Shown piece after piece: positions 7,440 to 15,792 of a stretch of 64,000 nt of DNA (positions are counted from its first letter, which is position 1; each line of letters opens with the position of its first letter). The notes beneath the pieces are model-generated. The model worked only from the letters and a program-made list of their open reading frames with translations, was not told the origin of the DNA and did not search any database. The stretch comes from a virus. The translations under genes were made by a program, and so were the position numbers. The stretch covers positions 40,564 through 104,563 of IMG/VR virus record IMGVR_UViG_3300047440_000809; one strand, given 5' to 3'.

Positions 7440-7753
7440 GTCCCCCACCCCTCTACGTGCAGCGGCACCCGCCATGGGATCTCGGCTACCATCCGGTCGC
7501 GCGCTTCGTATCGCACCATCACCGCGTCGTACCCGCGGTCCATCGTGACCCGAGCGGCCCGCGCGCCGCAGCGCCGCCAGTTGCACGTGGGGCAGTGGCA
7601 GGGGTTGGTCAGCGAGGATGCGGCGTCGTGCTCGGGGAGGCGGTTGATGATTCGACGAGACGTGATGACGTCGAGAGCGGCCGTGCGGGCGTTCGCTAAC
7701 CCGTGGGCGAGCTTGAGCGTGGCAGCGCGGTAGTAGAGGTCGTGGATGGTCAT
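7436..7753 (-). CDS. hypothetical protein with Cys cluster
   Basis: 105 aa. Helical first half, then CHCPTCNWRRC, a likely metal-binding knuckle, then a beta-rich end. Coupled on both sides by ATGA/GTGA overlaps. No family recognised. Confidence 0.55.
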   Translation of the reverse strand: MTIHDLYYRAATLKLAHGLANARTAALDVITSRRIINRLPEHDAASSLTNPCHCPTCNWRRCGARAARVTMDRGYDAVMVRYEARDRMVAEIPWRVPLHVEGWGT

Positions 7754-8103
7754 GTGGCACCTCGGCAGACTGGACAGGGATCCACGGCGTGCCCGCGGAA
7801 CGTCAGGACACGAATCTTGCCGTCCGGCGTGGTGATGCGCTTCGTGACCTCGGGGCCTTTCGGCGGCAGACCGAACGTTGCATTCCACCACAGGCAACCG
7901 CCGAGTAGGCATGCGGCGTTGCGCTTAGCCTCGACCACCGGCAGACGATCGAACGCCCCTCTGACGTGCAACACGTGCCCAACAACGTCTCTCCAGCCGT
8001 CAGGCCACTGCACGGCGACGATGCGCCCACGGGCGAGCGCGACGGCGAGCGCGGGCGACCCGAGGTGGGTGAACATCACGGAGTCTGCTACGCCGACGAT
8101 CAC
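7750..8103 (-). CDS. hypothetical protein
   Basis: 117 aa, GTG start inside the upstream stop. Strand-rich N-terminus with alternating hydrophobics, C-terminal CPVC pair. No motif beyond the single Cys pair. Confidence 0.55.
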   Translation of the reverse strand: MIVGVADSVMFTHLGSPALAVALARGRIVAVQWPDGWRDVVGHVLHVRGAFDRLPVVEAKRNAACLLGGCLWWNATFGLPPKGPEVTKRITTPDGKIRVLTFRGHAVDPCPVCRGAT

Positions 8104-8396
8104 AGCGGCCTCACCGTCACGTAGGCGCTCGGCGGCGAGCGCAGCCCGGTGATGACATGCCAGCGGCCGTCCAGCTCGATGAGGTAACCGAACGGCGTCT
8201 CGGCTGGCAGCACCGTGTCGAGCTGGACGTGGACGTCCGGCCGGCGGCCGTTGTCGATATGGAGGACGACCCGGAGGATCTTCACGATGTGAATCCCGGG
8301 CAGCCGCACACGAACGTGCCAGATGGACCTGCGCTGTAGCGCGCGGTACAGCGCCGCCCACGATGGCGCGTCTTGAGGTGACGACACCGCAGACAC
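8100..8396 (-). CDS. hypothetical beta-rich protein
   Basis: 98 aa from a GTG. Rich in predicted strands (HVRVRLPGIHIVKILRVVL, then LIELDGRWHVITGL). No catalytic motif; overlaps the next gene by GTGA. Confidence 0.5.
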   Translation of the reverse strand: MSAVSSPQDAPSWAALYRALQRRSIWHVRVRLPGIHIVKILRVVLHIDNGRRPDVHVQLDTVLPAETPFGYLIELDGRWHVITGLRSPPSAYVTVRPL

Positions 8397-8412
8397 TTCT
8401 TCTCGCGCGGCT

Positions 8413-8769
8413 TCACGACTTGGCCTTCAAACGAAATCCCGCCTGTGCAGCCAGCAAGCCGAAGCGCCAGCCGTGGGTCTTCGAACAGAACGTGCCATCG
8501 CCGTTCGGACCGGGCTGTGTGTAGCGGTGCTTGCGGCTCACCACCTGACGGCGCCCGGCGTGCCCCGCGCGGCAGTCGGGGTCAGCACAGCGCCAATCCT
8601 CGGGCTCCCCTTTGAACTTCGTCGACTTGCAGGAGAAGGGCAGGTTGACGCCCTCATCGTAGTTCGACCGGCGAGCACCACAGATGCGCGGAGGCCGAGT
8701 TGCGTCTACGAAGTACGTCGTGTCGCAGACCCAACCGAGCTTCTTCTTGCAGTAGAGACAGTGGGCCAT
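8413..8769 (-). CDS. multi-Cys zinc-ribbon protein
   Basis: 118 aa. CLYCKKKLGWVC at the start and CADPDCRAGH in the middle suggest at least one zinc-binding fold; the rest is basic. TGATG-coupled to the first gene of the operon. Function unknown. Confidence 0.55.
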   Translation of the reverse strand: MAHCLYCKKKLGWVCDTTYFVDATRPPRICGARRSNYDEGVNLPFSCKSTKFKGEPEDWRCADPDCRAGHAGRRQVVSRKHRYTQPGPNGDGTFCSKTHGWRFGLLAAQAGFRLKAKS

Positions 8770-9092
8770 CAGACGCGCTCCAGTCGGCGGGCCCACCGCC
8801 GTGCGAACCGCCGGCGCTCTTCTGCGTTGACGTGTGTTCCTGGGTCAGTCGAAAGCCGTCGCAGCGACGTCGCGAGACACCCGCGGCGGCGGTAGCTGTA
8901 GCAGAGCGCCAACAGATTGCTAGCGGCCAACTCGGCCGCAGTGTGCCGCACGCCAGCGTGCGCGTTGACGCAAGCGTCGATCGGATCGACCGAGTTCTCG
9001 TACTTGCGTCGTGCACTGACAAGCTTCTGCGCCCAGGCGGGCCTTGGCTGCTTGGACTCCCAGAAGTCCAGATGCACTTGAGAAATCGTCAT
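8769..9092 (-). CDS. first gene of minus-strand operon, hypothetical
   Basis: 107 aa, helical and basic, ending in Arg-rich RRFARRWARRLERV. The ATG lies 6 nt from a TATTGT -10, so there is no space for a ribosome binding site and the message should be leaderless. Everything from here to about 4.0 kb on this strand is nearly gapless, so this promoter may drive the whole operon. Confidence 0.6.
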   Translation of the reverse strand: MTISQVHLDFWESKQPRPAWAQKLVSARRKYENSVDPIDACVNAHAGVRHTAAELAASNLLALCYSYRRRGCLATSLRRLSTDPGTHVNAEERRRFARRWARRLERV

Positions 9093-9098
9093 GCGCCA

Positions 9099-9126
9099 AC
9101 AATACAGCAACCTCCATGCCACGCAA
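9099..9126 (-). promoter_or_regulatory. promoter for minus-strand operon, leaderless type
   Basis: Minus strand: TTGCGT, 16 bp, TATTGT, then TGGCGC and ATG. An alternative reading is TGGCATggaggTTGCT, which has exact sigma-54 spacing (GG, 10 nt, GC). A TGATAT-containing site lies just upstream. Confidence 0.5.
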
Positions 9127-9130
9127 GCTT

Positions 9131-9206
9131 ATCCTATATCAGCATCGCCACACACCCTCCTGATATCACTTCGCCACACCCTCTCCGCCACACCCGTGCT
9201 GATATC
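9131..9206. promoter_or_regulatory. cluster of TGATATC operator-like sites
   Basis: Three related words occur in this divergent region: CTATATCAGCA (from 9134), CTGATATCAC (from 9160) and CTGATATCGC (from 9199), each followed closely by a CGCCAC word. They sit between the promoters of the minus operon and the MoxR gene, the expected place for a shared operator. Confidence 0.45.
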
Positions 9207-9244
9207 GCCACAGCAATCCCGAGTTCTCACCACACAAAAAGAAC

Positions 9245-9274
9245 TTGGCGATGGCCCGCGCCTTGCTGTACTGT
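9245..9274 (+). promoter_or_regulatory. promoter of MoxR gene
   Basis: TTGGCG, 18 bp, TACTGT, followed by TGGC. The stretch TGGCCcgcgccTTGCT within it also has sigma-54 spacing. A leader of about 40 nt ends in the ribosome binding site GGGAG and GATAGAG before the ATG, the same leader end as at 12452. Confidence 0.5.
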
Positions 9275-9316
9275 TGGCTCGTCGGGCGGCAGCAAACTTC
9301 AACCAGGGAGATAGAG

Positions 9317-10471
9317 ATGAACAACAGGATCATTCACGCGGCGCTTTTCACCCCCACCCCCGAAGGCTTCTGGGGCCTCCCCACCCTGGGCTGGGGCAAG
9401 CCGGGCACCGGCAAGACCAAAGGCATCGGCGCCGCCGCCGCTGCGGCCAACCTCCCCTTCTACCGGCTGTCACCGGCCGAGGCAGGCGAGGGACAGTTCG
9501 GCGTGGTCCCGGTCCCGGGCGCGGACGGCTTCCTCCACTACCCGGCGCCCGAGTGGGTGCAGAAGTTCAACACGGGCCGAGGCGGCGTGCTCTTCGTGGA
9601 CGAGATCTCCACCGCCCCGCCGGCGCTCCAGGCGCCGCTTCTCGGGCTCGTGCAGCTCCGCGTGATCGGGGCGTACACCTTCGGGCCGCGGGTGCGCATC
9701 ATCGCCGCCGCCAACGAGACCCAGGACGCCGCGGGCGGCTGGGACCTCGCTCCCGCGCTCGCCAACCGCTTCGGGCACTTCGACTTCGAGGGGCTCTCTT
9801 CCACCGACTGGGTCACGGGGCTCCTGGGGGGCTTCGCCAACACGGACGACACCCAGCACGTTGACGCCGAGGCCGAAGAGGCCCGCGTCATGCGCGAATG
9901 GCCGAGCGCCATCGCGATGGCCCGGGGGCTCGTCGCCGCGTTCATCAAGGTCCGCCCCGAGCTGCTGCACAAGCAGCCGTCGCGCGCCAGCAACAACACG
10001 AGTCGTGCGTGGCCGTCACACCGGTCGGTCGAGTACGCCACCCACGCCCTGGCGAGTGCCCGCGTGCACGGGCTCAACGAGGTCGACGCGGACGAGTTCG
10101 TGGGGGGCTTCGTGGGCCTCGCCTGGGTGACCGAGTTCGCCACCTTCCGCCAGAACCTCGACCTGCCCGACCCCGCCGAGCTGCTGGACGGCAAGGTGAC
10201 GTTCGAGCACAAGTCCCGCCGCCTCGACCGCACGATGGCCGTGCTGTCCTCGATCGCCGCCCTGGTGGTGCCCGAGAACGCCACGAAGCGCAAGGAGCGG
10301 GGCAACGCCGCCTGGCGGATCATCGAGACCGTGGTCAAGGACTCGGCGGACGTGGCGATGCCTGCCGCCACCGCCCTGGCGCGGGCCCGGATGGTCGGCC
10401 CCGACTTCCCCGCCCACAAGGGGCCCCTGTCGAAGCTGTTCCCCACCATGAAAGAGGCGAAGGTCGCGTAG
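9317..10471 (+). CDS. MoxR-type AAA+ ATPase
   Basis: 384 aa cytoplasmic ATPase. Walker A GKPGTGKT at residues 27-34, Walker B GVLFVDEIS at about 91-99, sensor 1 IIAAANET and an arginine-finger region ALANRFG. MoxR proteins act as chaperone-like remodellers together with a VWA partner, and the VWA gene is next. Similar pairs in large phages are often annotated as CobS/CobT-like. Start chosen at the ATG after GGGAGATAGAG. The phage substrate is unknown. Confidence 0.85.
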   Translation: MNNRIIHAALFTPTPEGFWGLPTLGWGKPGTGKTKGIGAAAAAANLPFYRLSPAEAGEGQFGVVPVPGADGFLHYPAPEWVQKFNTGRGGVLFVDEISTAPPALQAPLLGLVQLRVIGAYTFGPRVRIIAAANETQDAAGGWDLAPALANRFGHFDFEGLSSTDWVTGLLGGFANTDDTQHVDAEAEEARVMREWPSAIAMARGLVAAFIKVRPELLHKQPSRASNNTSRAWPSHRSVEYATHALASARVHGLNEVDADEFVGGFVGLAWVTEFATFRQNLDLPDPAELLDGKVTFEHKSRRLDRTMAVLSSIAALVVPENATKRKERGNAAWRIIETVVKDSADVAMPAATALARARMVGPDFPAHKGPLSKLFPTMKEAKVA

Positions 10472-10476
10472 GCGGC

Positions 10477-10490
10477 TCCTGATATCAGGA
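10477..10490. promoter_or_regulatory. 14-bp perfect palindrome (operator candidate)
   Basis: TCCTGATATCAGGA, the most complete copy of the recurring TGATATCA element, placed directly upstream of TGGCAT and the VWA gene. Confidence 0.5.
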
Positions 10491-10491
10491 C

Positions 10492-10507
10492 TGGCATCAG
10501 ACCTGCA
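10492..10507 (+). promoter_or_regulatory. possible sigma-54-like promoter of VWA gene
   Basis: TGGCATcagacCTGCAA: GG and GC are separated by exactly 10 nt, as in -24/-12 promoters. The predicted start would fall only a few bases before the ATG and inside the apparent ribosome binding site, so it may instead be part of the operator. Confidence 0.3.
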
Positions 10508-10520
10508 AAGGATGGGGACC

Positions 10521-11894
10521 ATGGCACTCGACGCACGAAGCAAGCTGGCAGCTGCAATCATCCGGGTGGTGGGCGTGGACCCCTACAACACCGACGCCAA
10601 CAAGCGCGGGCTGGCTCCGTACTTCGGGGCCATCCTGCGCGGGTTGGTACGGCGCGAGGCCCCCGGGCTCGGCACCATCGGCGTGTCCAAGGTCGGGGTG
10701 CTCTACTGGGACCCCGCCTTCGTGGACAAGACCACCACCGAGGAGCTGTCCGCGGGGCTCATCCACGAGGTCATGCACGTGGCGCTCAAGCACTGCCAGC
10801 GCTTCGAGGACATGGGCGTGGTCGCGGAGGCGACCTCGGACCAGGGTGCCAAGGCGTTCATCGCGAACATGGCGGCCGACCTCGCAATCAACCCGGACGT
10901 CGAGAAGATGGCGGCGCTGCCGAAGGGCGGTCTGTTCCCCAAGGACTTCGACCTGCCGGACGGGCTCGTGATGGAGGAGTATTACCGGCTGCTGCTCAAG
11001 CAGGCCGAGGAGCAACAGCAGCAGGATGGCGGCGGGGGACAGGGCGAAGAGGACGGTGAGGGCGAGGACGGTGAGGGACAAGGGCAAGGCAACAAGCAGG
11101 GCAAGCCCGCGGTCGGGAAGGGCTGGTGCGGATCGTGCGCCGGCCACCCGCTGCCCCAGGAGCCCGCGGCGCAGGGCAAGAAGGACGAGGAGGGACGCAG
11201 CGAGGCCGACATGGAGCGCTTCCGCAAGCAGAGCGCGGAGGCCGTGCGGGAGGCGGCGCAGAAGAACCGGGGGTTCGTGCCGGACTCGCTCAAGGTCTGG
11301 GCCGACCAGATCCTCTCGCCCCCGAAGATCCCGTGGCGGGAGAAGCTGGCGCGCATCGTGCGCGGGGCGGTCGCCTACAAGAGCGGCGCGGTGGACCTCA
11401 CCTGGAAGCGCCCGAGCCGGCGGCAGGCAGGCGTGGGCTACGGCATCGGGCGGCCCATCGTGCCGGCGATGCACGCGCCCGTGCCGGACGTGGCGGTGGT
11501 CGTGGACACGAGCGGGAGTATGGGCGACAGCGACCTCGCGGCGGCCGCGTCCGAGCTGGGCGGCGTGCTCGACGCGGTAGGCGCCAAGGTCACGGTGGTC
11601 GCCTGTGACGCCGAGGTACACGGGCTCCGCGAGTGCAAGACCATCCACGAGGCGGTGGAGCTGTTCGTGGGCGGGGGCGGCACCTCGATGGAGCCGGCGA
11701 TGCAGGCGCTCCTGGAGAAGCGGCCTCAGCCGAGCGTCGTCATCATCTGCACGGACGGACACATCGGGGACGGGTACTTGAAGCACGAGCCGCCCTACAA
11801 GGTGATCTGGTGCGTGGTCGGGGCGGGCGGCAACACGGAGCCGTGCCCCTACGGGGACGTGGTGGTCGTGGACGACAGCGCGGTGCAGTCATGA
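10521..11894 (+). CDS. VWA-domain protein with N-terminal metallopeptidase-like domain
   Basis: 457 aa. The N-terminal domain has HEVMH at residues 82-86, a zinc-peptidase-type HExxH. The centre is a Gln/Gly/Glu-rich linker (about 155-215) with a WCGSC motif. The C-terminal VWA domain has the MIDAS sequence DTSGSM followed by GGGGTSM and CTDGH. This order matches the DUF2201 type of VWA protein that partners MoxR ATPases. The second ATG was chosen because GATGGGG precedes it. Probably works with the 9317-10471 ATPase. Confidence 0.8.
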   Translation: MALDARSKLAAAIIRVVGVDPYNTDANKRGLAPYFGAILRGLVRREAPGLGTIGVSKVGVLYWDPAFVDKTTTEELSAGLIHEVMHVALKHCQRFEDMGVVAEATSDQGAKAFIANMAADLAINPDVEKMAALPKGGLFPKDFDLPDGLVMEEYYRLLLKQAEEQQQQDGGGGQGEEDGEGEDGEGQGQGNKQGKPAVGKGWCGSCAGHPLPQEPAAQGKKDEEGRSEADMERFRKQSAEAVREAAQKNRGFVPDSLKVWADQILSPPKIPWREKLARIVRGAVAYKSGAVDLTWKRPSRRQAGVGYGIGRPIVPAMHAPVPDVAVVVDTSGSMGDSDLAAAASELGGVLDAVGAKVTVVACDAEVHGLRECKTIHEAVELFVGGGGTSMEPAMQALLEKRPQPSVVIICTDGHIGDGYLKHEPPYKVIWCVVGAGGNTEPCPYGDVVVVDDSAVQS

Positions 11895-12385
11895 TCCGCG
11901 ACGTCAACAACTCCGACCTCGACAAGGCACTCCGCCGCCTGCGGAATCGCCTGACGAAGCTGCCCGCCACCACCGACCGTCCCATTGCTCGCCGCAACGC
12001 CCGGCGCTCGGTGCTCTCGGCCATGAGCCTGCTGAGGGCGGCAGTCGATCGGCTCTACCCGGCCATCGTCGAGCGCAAGGAGGTCGTGCGGCTCAAGACC
12101 ACGAAGGGCCGGCTCGACCGCATCCGGAAGGCGGGCTGGCGGGACGTCCCAGGCGACCCCGAGGATATCGCGCAGTACGCGGCGGCCGGGGTGCGCGTGC
12201 GGCGCATCGTCATCAAGGATCCGGTTGGTCCGCTTCAGCCCCGCGATTACGTAACTCGTACCTTCTGGTTCGTGCCCGGTTGGGCGGCGGCCATTGGGTC
12301 CGACAAGCATCGCGAGCTGGCCGAGGCCAAGCGGTCGCGGACGGCACAGCGTGCCGCCCTTGCGGCGGAGGCGCTCACCACGTAG
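11891..12385 (+). CDS. hypothetical protein in MoxR/VWA operon
   Basis: 164 aa, basic and mostly helical, with a beta-rich segment around residues 100-130 (VRVRRIVIKDP, then TRTFWFVPG). ATGA overlap with the VWA stop, so co-translated. Could be a third component of the MoxR/VWA unit; no family recognised. Confidence 0.65.
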   Translation: MIRDVNNSDLDKALRRLRNRLTKLPATTDRPIARRNARRSVLSAMSLLRAAVDRLYPAIVERKEVVRLKTTKGRLDRIRKAGWRDVPGDPEDIAQYAAAGVRVRRIVIKDPVGPLQPRDYVTRTFWFVPGWAAAIGSDKHRELAEAKRSRTAQRAALAAEALTT

Positions 12386-12389
12386 CTCG

Positions 12390-12397
12390 TGATATCA
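12390..12397. promoter_or_regulatory. TGATATCA operator-like palindrome
   Basis: CGTGATATCAGGACT, shared with the 10477 site as far as GATATCAGGACT, upstream of the 12452 gene. Confidence 0.45.
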
Positions 12398-12401
12398 GGA
12401 C

Positions 12402-12429
12402 TTGTACCTGGCATTCAGTTTGCTAATCT
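12402..12429 (+). promoter_or_regulatory. promoter of 12452 gene
   Basis: TTGTAC, 16 bp, TAATCT, followed by GTTGGCAC. It overlaps TGGCATtcagtTTGCT, which has perfect sigma-54 spacing. The 22-nt leader ends GGGAGATAGAG, identical to the MoxR leader end. Confidence 0.5.
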
Positions 12430-12451
12430 GTTGGCACGGAGGGAGATAGAG

Positions 12452-13369
12452 ATGAGCACAGCAAGAGTAACCGATTACGTCATCACCCCGGAGGCGGTCG
12501 AGACCGCCGGGTGCGTCACCTACTGGCGCGTGTCGGGCGACGTCAACATCGATGCGTTCACCAAGGCGTGGATCGACGCGGGCCTGGACGCGAAGTTCCT
12601 GCGCAAGGCGCCGGAGCCTGCGACCGCGCTGCGCCGTGCGGTCCTGGGCCTCGCTGATCGGAAGGCGGTCGGCGAGACGAAGGAAATCCGCACGCTCGTG
12701 CGTCCGCAGCAGGAGCCCCACTCCTGGGCGGTCGTCACCGAGGTCGTGGAGAAGGGCGAGGCGCCACGGTACAGCACGCAAGTCATCGTCAGCTTCGTGG
12801 ATGGTCACCCCCAGTTCGAGACGCTCACCCACAGCGAGGAGGACGCGTCGAACATCAGCGCTCGCGTCCTCCTCGCCTACAACAGCCAGCAGGGCTCGTT
12901 CGCCACGGAGGACATCACGGGCTGGCTGGTCAAGCTGGCGCGCCTCCAGGGCGCCATCACCCTGCGCGAGTCGGGCGGCGTCTACTTCATCCCCCGTCCG
13001 TCGATGGACTTCTGGACGAAGGCCGCCGACGTGGTCGAGGCGGTATCGGGCAAGGGCCATCAGGTCTTCCGCATCCCGGCCATGAAGAACTCAGAGGCCG
13101 TGGCCGCCATCGTGGACGCGATCCAGGCCGAGGCCGCCAAGGTCGCCGAGACGATGGAGGAGGAGCTGCTCGCGACCGGCGACGACCAGCTCGGCAAGCG
13201 CGCCGTCAAGACCCGGCAGACGGACGTCGAGGCGCTGCTCGGCAAGCTCGCCGACTACGAGACCCTGCTCGGTCTCCAGCTCGACGTGCGGGCGCGGGTC
13301 GAGGCGCTCCAGGCCAACCTCGCGGCGGCGGCCATGTTGGCGCTGCCGGGAGAGGCGGTGTCGTCGTGA
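12452..13369 (+). CDS. MoxR/VWA-associated protein
   Basis: 305 aa. Beta-rich N-terminal two thirds and a helical C-terminal third (residues 215-305) with long charged helices. Shares operator, promoter type and leader with the MoxR gene, implying co-regulation. It reminds me of a conserved phage protein often found beside MoxR/VWA genes (possibly DUF6744), from memory and unverified. Confidence 0.65.
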   Translation: MSTARVTDYVITPEAVETAGCVTYWRVSGDVNIDAFTKAWIDAGLDAKFLRKAPEPATALRRAVLGLADRKAVGETKEIRTLVRPQQEPHSWAVVTEVVEKGEAPRYSTQVIVSFVDGHPQFETLTHSEEDASNISARVLLAYNSQQGSFATEDITGWLVKLARLQGAITLRESGGVYFIPRPSMDFWTKAADVVEAVSGKGHQVFRIPAMKNSEAVAAIVDAIQAEAAKVAETMEEELLATGDDQLGKRAVKTRQTDVEALLGKLADYETLLGLQLDVRARVEALQANLAAAAMLALPGEAVSS

Positions 13370-13830
13370 CCATCACCGCCGATACGACGACAGGCGAGCT
13401 GGAGAGAGTGTTTGCATACCTCCGGTGCCCCTTCCGCGTCATCCCGCGCCGTCTGAGCGGAGGCGGCTTCACCTTCATCATCCAGGTGCAGGTGCCGGGC
13501 GGTAGCGCCACGTTCTCCAACGCCTCGTTCGCGGCGGCGCTCGACAGCTCCATCGCTTTCATGACGTTGCAGAAGCACGAGCGGGTCGCCACAGCCACCG
13601 CTGACCCGGAGGGCGCGCGCGTCGGCCCGGCGCCGATGCCCGATCCCACACGGGTTGGCTACGCGACCGCCCCCGCCCACTGCGCGGCGTGCGGGCACGG
13701 GGAGGACTCGGGCACGAGCTACAACCCGCTCGAACCGTGCATCAACTGCGGCGCCTCCACGCCGTGCACGTTGCCGAACGGCCACGAGGACGGCCAGCAC
13801 AGGGTGCATGAGGAAGAGGCCGTACAGTGA
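13366..13830 (+). CDS. protein with C-terminal zinc-ribbon-like segment
   Basis: 154 aa, GTG start overlapping the previous stop. N-terminal alpha/beta domain (residues 1-70), Pro-rich linker, then CAACGH and CINCGASTPC, which look like two zinc knuckles. Overlaps the next gene by GTGA. Function unknown. Confidence 0.6.
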   Translation: MTITADTTTGELERVFAYLRCPFRVIPRRLSGGGFTFIIQVQVPGGSATFSNASFAAALDSSIAFMTLQKHERVATATADPEGARVGPAPMPDPTRVGYATAPAHCAACGHGEDSGTSYNPLEPCINCGASTPCTLPNGHEDGQHRVHEEEAVQ

Positions 13831-14021
13831 CCTTCACCGGCGTCAAGACCTTCACGGGGACGACCTCGGGCGCGCGGGAGACACTCGGGGACAAGTTCAA
13901 CCTCTGGCTGCGTCAGCACCGCGAGGTCGAGGTGGTCGAGACGCGCGTTCTCCAGTCGTCAGATAACGCGTACCATTGCTTGACGATCATATGCTTCTAC
14001 AACACCAAGGAGTCGTCATGA
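13827..14021 (+). CDS. small hypothetical protein
   Basis: 64 aa, GTG start. A helix with NLWLRQH, then EVVETRVLQ and a strand ending YHCLTIICFY. The layout (WL, then a strand, then YHCLTI) resembles small proteins common in phages and Firmicutes (Cse60-like), a weak match. ATGA overlap with the lipoprotein gene. Confidence 0.55.
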   Translation: MTFTGVKTFTGTTSGARETLGDKFNLWLRQHREVEVVETRVLQSSDNAYHCLTIICFYNTKESS

Positions 14022-14683
14022 ACTTCTTCAGGGACACCTCGATCGGGTTCGGCGTCATGTTCACGCTCGTGCTCCTCTGCATGCTCGGCTGCGGGTCCGT
14101 GGATGCGCTGGCAGTGCCAGACGGCGGGGGCGAGGCAGCGGCGGGCAGCGGTGGCGCAGGCGGAGCGGCAGGGACGATGGGCATGGGCGGCTCGACGGGC
14201 GGCAGCATGGCCGGAGCCGGCGGGGGCGCCGCGGGCGCAAGTGGCGGAGCTACCGGTGCGGCAGGATCGGCCGGGCTGCCGCTCGGGGCTGCGTGCACGG
14301 CGAACAGCGCATGCAGCGCGCCGCACATCTGCGCGGCCGACGTCAACGGTGGGATGGCCTGCTGCGACGGGCACCCCGATGCCTGCAACGCGTGCGTGCA
14401 GGGCCACCTCCAGCCGGTAGCGGACGGCACGCTGTGCGGATCGGCGCCGCCGCCGGGGACCATCATCTGCACCGGCACGTACACGATGGCGCCGGGCAAC
14501 ATCGAAGTCTACCCGTCGATCAGCGCCAACGCGTGCACGGGCGGAACGTGCGGCCCCGCGGTCCTGTCGTGCGCCAGCCAGGTCACGTGCCCGTCCGGAC
14601 TGCACCCTGGATGCCGCGTGGACATCCTCTCCAGCGGCCCGGCCAAGATGGAAGGGGCGGGCTGCGGCTGCGCGATGTACTGA
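14018..14683 (+). CDS. Myxococcota-type Cys-rich lipoprotein
   Basis: 221 aa. Signal peptide (residues 1-26) with a lipobox ending LGC, then a low-complexity Gly/Ala/Ser/Met linker (about 40-90), then a Cys-rich domain with at least sixteen Cys. Lipidated surface proteins with this linker and Cys-rich repeats are typical of Myxococcota genomes. Probably an outer-membrane lipoprotein acquired from the host or used to alter the infected cell surface, for example in superinfection exclusion; the role is inference. Confidence 0.7.
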   Translation: MNFFRDTSIGFGVMFTLVLLCMLGCGSVDALAVPDGGGEAAAGSGGAGGAAGTMGMGGSTGGSMAGAGGGAAGASGGATGAAGSAGLPLGAACTANSACSAPHICAADVNGGMACCDGHPDACNACVQGHLQPVADGTLCGSAPPPGTIICTGTYTMAPGNIEVYPSISANACTGGTCGPAVLSCASQVTCPSGLHPGCRVDILSSGPAKMEGAGCGCAMY

Positions 14684-14684
14684 A

Positions 14685-15014
14685 ATGGGTCTTGGCAAGG
14701 ACGATCAAGGGCGCCGGCGCCCGTGGCGCGAAGTCGTGCACATCGATGACCGTGACACACGCGGTGGTGGATCGTGCTGGTTCTTGACGCTCGCGTGTGG
14801 CCACTACAAGACGGTGTCGGTGCCGCTGGCGAGCAATCCGTTCAGAGGGATACTGTGCCGGCCGCCTCGTGCCCCCTTCCGCGTCCGCTGTATTAGCTGC
14901 CCGTCCGAAGCCGATACGCCAGCTCCACCGCCGGCCGCGCGTCCTCGATCCCATGGCCGCGCCCGGCGAGCGTCTCGCGGTATACGGTCGAGTGGAGATT
15001 CTCGAAGCCAATGA
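14685..15014 (+). CDS. Cys/His protein, possible zinc binder
   Basis: 109 aa. Core WFLTLACGHY, then a single Cys and VRCISC, a pattern seen in small phage and bacterial zinc proteins. The last third is Arg/Ser/Pro-rich and overlaps the end of the convergent WbpB-like gene, so the true functional end may be earlier. Medium-low certainty. Confidence 0.5.
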   Translation: MGLGKDDQGRRRPWREVVHIDDRDTRGGGSCWFLTLACGHYKTVSVPLASNPFRGILCRPPRAPFRVRCISCPSEADTPAPPPAARPRSHGRARRASRGIRSSGDSRSQ

Positions 15015-15792
15015 GCTGCGTGCGGTATCCGTCCATGTCGATGTAGCGTTCCGCCTCGCCGTTCGCTGCATCCTGCCCATCGATCGAGAGTAGCCACTCT
15101 ACGTTTGCGCGTTCGAGCCGCAATACTCCCCTAGCGCGCGTTGCGGATCGCTGGACGTTCGCGATGGACTCGCCGGGGCCGAACAGCCACAGCAGAAGGT
15201 CGAGCATATGGATGCCGATGTTCGTGATGAGCCCACCGCTCTTCTCCTCAGCACCCTTCCAGCTTCGCGCGTACCAGCGGCCGCGCGGCGTGACGTAGTG
15301 GAGCTTCACCTGATCCGCACGGCGTGTACCAGGAAGACGAAGGGACTGACGTAGCGCTTTTAGCTTCTCTGCATGTCGGAGCTGCAAGACAGTGAAGACG
15401 CGCCGCTGGTCTTCTGCGCCGAGCCCGAACGCTGTCTCCACGTCGCTGAGCGCATCCAGGTTCTTCGGGTCGAGCACGAGCGGCTTCTCGCAGATCACCC
15501 GAGCACCAGCGCGCAGCCCGAGGCGCACGTGCGTGTCGTGCAGGTGATTCGGTGAGCACACCGAAAGCCAGTCGATGCCGTTGCCCTCGCGCCGCAGCTT
15601 CTCCAGGTGACGCTCGAACCGCTCGGGCTCAGTGAAGAACTCCGTGTCGCGATCGAACCTGTCTAGCACCCCCACCGCATCGTGGAGGTCGAGCGCGGCC
15701 ACGAGCTTGCCGCCGACGTCCTTGATGGCCTGTAGGTGGCGGGGGGCGACGAAGCCGGCGGCGCCGATGAGCGCGAAGCGCGGGGGGGTCAC
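14893..15792 (-). CDS. wbpB: WbpB-like UDP-sugar 3-dehydrogenase (Gfo/Idh/MocA)
   Basis: 299 aa cytoplasmic oxidoreductase. Rossmann start FALIGAAGFVAPRHLQAI (residues 6-23), then CSPNHLHD and CEKPLVLDP at about 78-108, then NIGIHMLDLLLWLFG. These segments are typical of WbpB/WlbA, which oxidises UDP-GlcNAcA at C3. It works with WbpE (59939-61051), WbpD (61048-61671) and WbpA (43795-45030), all present here. GTG start overlaps the upstream gene. Confidence 0.8.
   Translation of the reverse strand: MTPPRFALIGAAGFVAPRHLQAIKDVGGKLVAALDLHDAVGVLDRFDRDTEFFTEPERFERHLEKLRREGNGIDWLSVCSPNHLHDTHVRLGLRAGARVICEKPLVLDPKNLDALSDVETAFGLGAEDQRRVFTVLQLRHAEKLKALRQSLRLPGTRRADQVKLHYVTPRGRWYARSWKGAEEKSGGLITNIGIHMLDLLLWLFGPGESIANVQRSATRARGVLRLERANVEWLLSIDGQDAANGEAERYIDMDGYRTQLIGFENLHSTVYRETLAGRGHGIEDARPAVELAYRLRTGS

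Noticed and set aside
9470-11786. Long antisense open frames under the MoxR and VWA genes
   Set aside because: High GC leaves few stops on the complementary strand; the plus-strand frames have clear catalytic motifs and ribosome binding sites.
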